Part shown: in pieces, positions 60,923 to 64,000 of the stretch
How positions within the stretch are numbered: the stretch's first letter is position 1
Layout of the letters: each line of letters opens with the position of its first letter
Assembly: GCF_009765875.1 (NCBI RefSeq)
Contig: NZ_LMUP01000007.1
Location: 256,199 to 320,198 of the forward strand
Direction: 5' to 3'
DNA from: Pedobacter sp. L105
GTDB lineage: Bacteria; Bacteroidota; Bacteroidia; Sphingobacteriales; Sphingobacteriaceae
Length of the DNA: 64,000 nt
Program-made: the position numbers and the translations under genes
Notes under the pieces: model-generated
Database searches by the model: none
The model's input: only the letters and a program-made list of their open reading frames with translations
What the model was told of the DNA's origin: nothing

Positions 60923-62821
60923 TTATTTAATTTTTTTGATTACAGATAATGCTTTGAAATAATGTCTACAGTGATTATATGTTATTCCAGTCATAGAATC
61001 CTTCCAGAATCCACCAGTATGAGCCATGATATCATACTGAAATATCGTGCTCATTGAATTTATGTCTTGTCTGCTAAATAGTTTTCCTGATTCTACAAGT
61101 TGCACACAAAAACCCCTGGATGTGGGTAATAAATCATCACCTTCAACTTCTTCACGTTTAACATATTTGTACATGGTCATAATCTCACGTTGTGCCAATT
61201 CTTTCTTTGTATCAGCAACAGGTGGTTTTATAATAAATTTACCATTGTCAAAAGTTGCAGAAATAACACCTGCATTGGATAAATCAGTAATCAATTTTTT
61301 TAGTCCAGCAGTCGTTATGTCAATGGATAATTCTTTCTTGATTAAAGCCCTTAATTCAGCACTAGAAACACCTGTGATATCATTGTTAAGGATAAATTCA
61401 GCAATATCACTTTCATCATCAAAACGACATTGAGCAGAAAATACATCACCTTCAACTAAATCAAAATCATCCCAGGATGCACCCATATCTTTAACTAAAT
61501 CAAAATCTTCAGCTGTTAGATATTTACTGGTTACTTCTTCATTTGCACATTTGATACTGCATTGATGTTCTTGCTTAAATGAGCTGGTAGGTGCATTATT
61601 CGCTTTTACTGCACTGGCAATAAATCTATCACCATCTGCTATTGGTTCTTTACCTTGTTCTGCACGCAACTCATTGATGGTATAAATACCAATCCTGATT
61701 GCATCAGATATTGTTGCAGAAAACAGTGGTTTGTTTTGAAAATATATTGGTGCATTGAAAAGTTCACTAAGTACTGTTTCAACTTCTGTACGCCTTACTC
61801 TTAGATAACCATTATTCCAAATTTCATAAGCATTTTCTAATTCTTGTGTACTACCTAATGAACCTTCTTTTGCTTCACCAAACAATGCACTGCTAGTAAT
61901 TTCATGTCCCTTGTAAATAGTTGCCTGTACAGCATCAGAGACGGTATTGTAACAATCAGCCCAATCACCAGCCGTAAGAGGTTTAATTTCAGCTCCTTTA
62001 CCGTTTGGATGGTTGAAATCAATCATCAACTTTTGACCATCTGCACCAGTATAACCATCCTTTAAATCCCTGATTATTTTTGCTTTAACATCTTCATTCT
62101 GATTTCCATTGAAAAACGAAATTAATGTTGCAGGCGAAAAATGATTACTGATTTGATTGTAGTTAAAATCTGTAATAGCGATATCTGTTAAAAGGGTTTT
62201 ATACAAGGCATGGTAATCTGGCGTAGGATATACCTTAGTCATATTTACGATAGTTGTTGATTTTCCTTCAATTACTGTTGGCACATAACGTTCAAAATAA
62301 AATACCTTTGAATTGTTATCAGAATATTTTAATGCAGGGTTATACCTTTGATAGGTATAAGTAACCTTTTGCCTGTCCTTATCTCCATAATAAAAGATTT
62401 TATCCTTACTAGGACTTAATCCTACACGTTCAATAGGTATGTGTACATAACTACCAACACTACCATCAATATTAAAATTTACTTCAACTGCAATTGCATT
62501 AAAAATTAAATATGATTTTAGAATTTTATCTACAAAACTATTTAAGTTGTCATCAACATTTGGTTTTAGTTGAAATGGTTTTTTATCTCCAATATTCATC
62601 AGACCATCACCCCAAATATGTACCGCTTTTTGATTTATAATATTTGCATGTATAGGAGATTTTGAAAATAAAGACAAAAGGAAAAAAGGGAAATTATTAT
62701 TAGTCCCCCAGGTGGTAGGTCTATCGTTTGATGTATTTTGTGATTCAGTTGCCTGTGGTATTTTCACGCCACCGAAACCTAGAAATTCTGGTATATTATT
62801 TATTATTGGTTCTATAGCCAT
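60923..62821 (-). CDS. Portal-like protein with C-terminal extension
   Basis: A 632-residue soluble protein. The first about 390 residues read like the portal proteins of Bacteroidota phages (ESQNTSNDRPTTWGTNNNFP, HANIINQKAVHIWGDGL, YKGHEITSSALFGEAKEGSL, NNGYLRVRRTEVETVLSELF). The remaining about 240 residues add a Cys-containing segment (HQCSIKCANEEV), helical domains and a tail with FCVQLVESGKLFSRQDINSM and NHCRHYFKAL. The portal anchors the DNA-packaging machine at the head vertex. The tail may resemble a MuF-like domain. Confidence 0.65.
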   Translation of the reverse strand: MAIEPIINNIPEFLGFGGVKIPQATESQNTSNDRPTTWGTNNNFPFFLLSLFSKSPIHANIINQKAVHIWGDGLMNIGDKKPFQLKPNVDDNLNSFVDKILKSYLIFNAIAVEVNFNIDGSVGSYVHIPIERVGLSPSKDKIFYYGDKDRQKVTYTYQRYNPALKYSDNNSKVFYFERYVPTVIEGKSTTIVNMTKVYPTPDYHALYKTLLTDIAITDFNYNQISNHFSPATLISFFNGNQNEDVKAKIIRDLKDGYTGADGQKLMIDFNHPNGKGAEIKPLTAGDWADCYNTVSDAVQATIYKGHEITSSALFGEAKEGSLGSTQELENAYEIWNNGYLRVRRTEVETVLSELFNAPIYFQNKPLFSATISDAIRIGIYTINELRAEQGKEPIADGDRFIASAVKANNAPTSSFKQEHQCSIKCANEEVTSKYLTAEDFDLVKDMGASWDDFDLVEGDVFSAQCRFDDESDIAEFILNNDITGVSSAELRALIKKELSIDITTAGLKKLITDLSNAGVISATFDNGKFIIKPPVADTKKELAQREIMTMYKYVKREEVEGDDLLPTSRGFCVQLVESGKLFSRQDINSMSTIFQYDIMAHTGGFWKDSMTGITYNHCRHYFKALSVIKKIK

Positions 62822-62855
62822 TTATTGTTTTTTTAAAGTATTGAATGGCTAATTA

Positions 62856-63194
62856 TTAATAGCGAAAAACATTGTATTCATTATCTTCAATTTGAGCAAT
62901 AACAGCATCAGGTATTACTTCAGTTGAATCATTAATTTTCAACATTCCTTCAGAAATAATACTATCATCCAGGTAATGTTTATAATGATATAAACCTATA
63001 TTCAATTGATTAAATGAATCAGATGCAAGAACAAAAAAACTATAGTATGACTTGTAATTACTTAGATTAGCATCTAATTGAATAGTTATATCTTTCAATG
63101 TGTAATCAGAATGCAGTACCAAAGTATTAACGCCTGTTGATACAGCAGTAAGAATTATTTTATTTTCAATTGTATTTTTATCTAAGATTATCAT
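62856..63194 (-). CDS. Phage structural small protein
   Basis: A 112-residue beta-rich protein from the ATG at 63194 (12 further codons are open upstream). MIILDKNTIENKIILTAVST and YYSFFVLASDSFNQLNIGLY are in the style of small proteins common among Bacteroidota phage structural genes; no motif fixes a role. It lies between the 184-residue protein and the portal-like protein. Confidence 0.5.
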   Translation of the reverse strand: MIILDKNTIENKIILTAVSTGVNTLVLHSDYTLKDITIQLDANLSNYKSYYSFFVLASDSFNQLNIGLYHYKHYLDDSIISEGMLKINDSTEVIPDAVIAQIEDNEYNVFRY

Positions 63195-63221
63195 AAAAAA
63201 GTATTGAGTATTATAAAAGAA

Positions 63222-63251
63222 AACCCCCAACCAAATAAATGATTAGGGGTT
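63222..63251 (-). terminator. Possible weak terminator inside the structural operon
   Basis: On the minus strand AACCCC and GGGGTT can pair around an 18-nt loop, followed by TTCTTTT. It lies between the genes ending at 63276 and starting at 63194. Confidence 0.35.
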
Positions 63252-63275
63252 GTAAGTAATTTGGGTATTACTTAA

Positions 63276-63830
63276 TTATGCAGTAACGCCAATGGCAGTT
63301 AATGCGGCTGTAGACTCAACGATTTTAACACCTAATGTATCAAAACCACTAAAGGTTAAAGTATAACCAATTAAATCAGCTGCTGCTTTACCCAGACCAC
63401 CAGTCATTGCTGATAATCTAAGTGAACCATTCAAACCAACTGCGAAATATTCACCTGCTTTAGACATAACAATTGCTGCTACATCTTGATTAGTTACGCT
63501 ATCTACAAAGTTTTGATTTGCGATATTCATTCCAAGTAATTGTAAACCTAGTGATACTGATTTATAGTTAGTACCATTTGCATTAATAACACCATCATTT
63601 TTTAATTCTGTTGAATCTGATGCCGTAGCAATTCCAATTTCAACGAATGTTTTACCTGATGCCATATTAATCTGGTTAATTACCCCACCAGTTGCAAGCA
63701 CATACGGGAAAGAACTACCAGAAACTGGTACTAAATCCGCATAAGCTGCCATGTATAATTTAAGTGCACCGCCCGCAATACCAACAGTGCATGGTAAAGG
63801 TAAATCGGTAAGAGATTGACAAGCTGCCAT
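63276..63830 (-). CDS. Phage virion-like protein, unknown role
   Basis: A 184-residue protein that begins MAACQSLTDLPLPCTVGIAG, a start I associate with small virion proteins of Bacteroidota phages. The body is Ser/Thr/Gly-rich and beta-prone (SGKTFVEIGIATASDSTELK, LIGYTLTFSGFDTLGVKIVE). No membrane segment. Candidates are tail tube, head decoration or neck protein; position next to the capsid gene supports a virion role. Confidence 0.55.
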   Translation of the reverse strand: MAACQSLTDLPLPCTVGIAGGALKLYMAAYADLVPVSGSSFPYVLATGGVINQINMASGKTFVEIGIATASDSTELKNDGVINANGTNYKSVSLGLQLLGMNIANQNFVDSVTNQDVAAIVMSKAGEYFAVGLNGSLRLSAMTGGLGKAAADLIGYTLTFSGFDTLGVKIVESTAALTAIGVTA

Positions 63831-63855
63831 ATATTTTTATTTTATTTTTTAAATG

Positions 63856-63883
63856 AAAAAGGGTAAGTAAATTTTACCTACCC
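63856..63883 (-). terminator. Possible terminator after the partial capsid gene
   Basis: On the minus strand GGGTAGGTAA pairs with TTACTTACCC (one mismatch) around a 3-nt loop, followed by TTTTT. It lies 28 bp past the stop of the gene ending at 63912. Confidence 0.55.
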
Positions 63884-63911
63884 TCTAATTATGAATTAAT
63901 CGTGTTATTAA

Positions 63912-64000
63912 TTATACAGTTGTGTATCTAACATCTTCTGGATAAACTACAGCGATACCTACAGAGAAGAAAGTGTTTTCTTTGAAAATATTATCATCTT
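63912..64000 (-). CDS. Partial structural gene, probably major capsid C-terminus
   Basis: The last 28 codons and stop of a minus-strand gene that begins beyond the window. It reads NTFFSVGIAVVYPEDVRYTTV at its end, with the beta-rich, hydrophobic ending typical of major capsid proteins. Assignment rests on this short tail and on neighbours, so it is tentative. Confidence 0.45.
   Translation of the reverse strand, partial: DDNIFKENTFFSVGIAVVYPEDVRYTTV

Larger units (their letters stand above)
54600..64000 (-). mobile_element. Late-gene end of a prophage, continuing beyond the window
   Basis: A run of minus-strand, A+T-richer genes typical of Bacteroidota phages: capsid fragment, portal-like protein, connectors, tail-fibre-like protein, M15 endolysin and small membrane proteins. 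No host-type gene interrupts it. The left edge lies within about 54440-54700; the right edge, integrase and early region are outside. It could be an intact prophage or a remnant. Confidence 0.8.

Noticed and set aside
1..64000. CRISPR arrays, insertion sequences and rRNA/tRNA genes
   Set aside because: No regularly spaced repeats with unique spacers, no transposase-like ORF, and no rRNA or tRNA sequence was recognised on reading both strands.

Overview
The window looks like a chromosomal segment of a Bacteroidota bacterium, most likely a Sphingobacteriaceae member of the Pedobacter type. This is inferred from gene content and promoter style; no 16S rRNA gene is present. Supporting signs are secreted TlpA-like proteins with N-terminal DUF4369-type domains, an OmpA-type porin, RNase P RNA, few Shine-Dalgarno sequences, and repeated matches to the Bacteroidota -7 box TAnnTTTG just upstream of genes. 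The match in front of rnpB, whose RNA 5' end can be placed from its terminal helix, calibrates that motif inside the window.

Layout. 1-8.3 kb: partial folB, glutaryl-CoA dehydrogenase, small proteins, lysA and lysC with a small membrane-protein gene opposite them, and a phosphosugar mutase. 8.3-20.3 kb: a LacI regulator, an SDR, the cbpA-cbpM chaperone pair, a 39-residue His-rich secreted peptide, poxB with a 2-hydroxyacid dehydrogenase (and a terminator-like hairpin in the poxB leader), a lipoprotein, a small Cys protein after fabH, a SCO/cytochrome c lipoprotein pair, rnpB, and an NtrC-like regulator. 20.4-33.2 kb: ClC channel and RluA enzyme, a PhoB-like regulator, a TlpA-like lipoprotein, gatB, a Gly/His-repeat secreted protein, a Fur/Zur regulator with a His-rich metal P-type ATPase, a DHA2 exporter with two identical-type operators, and an OmpA porin. 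33.5-54.4 kb: a trypsin-like/PDZ protease, a second TlpA-like protein, a GNAT-MarR pair, an oxidoreductase, a striking 11-bp repeat palindrome, alaS, a MerR regulator, a helix-hairpin-helix barrel protein next to ComEC, enoyl-CoA hydratase, a DUF4412-like protein, an LTA-synthase-like sulfatase, a dipeptidyl peptidase and a GH15 enzyme.

54.6 kb to the end is A+T-rich and almost entirely minus-strand. It is the late-gene end of a prophage (or integrated phage-like element) that continues past the window. In transcription order it carries a probable capsid end, two small structural proteins, a portal-like protein, head-tail connectors, a repeat/FN3 tail-fibre protein, a further structural protein, an M15 endolysin, two single-TM proteins, and two small unknowns. 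One plus-strand four-TM gene sits among them. No integrase, attachment site, tRNA, CRISPR array or intact insertion sequence is visible.

The best candidates for undescribed biology are: the 181-bp palindrome built from 11-bp units (38.9-39.1 kb); the HHH-barrel/ComEC pair as a possible outer- and inner-membrane DNA uptake route; the hairpin leader of poxB; and the promoter-overlapping operators of the DHA2 exporter.
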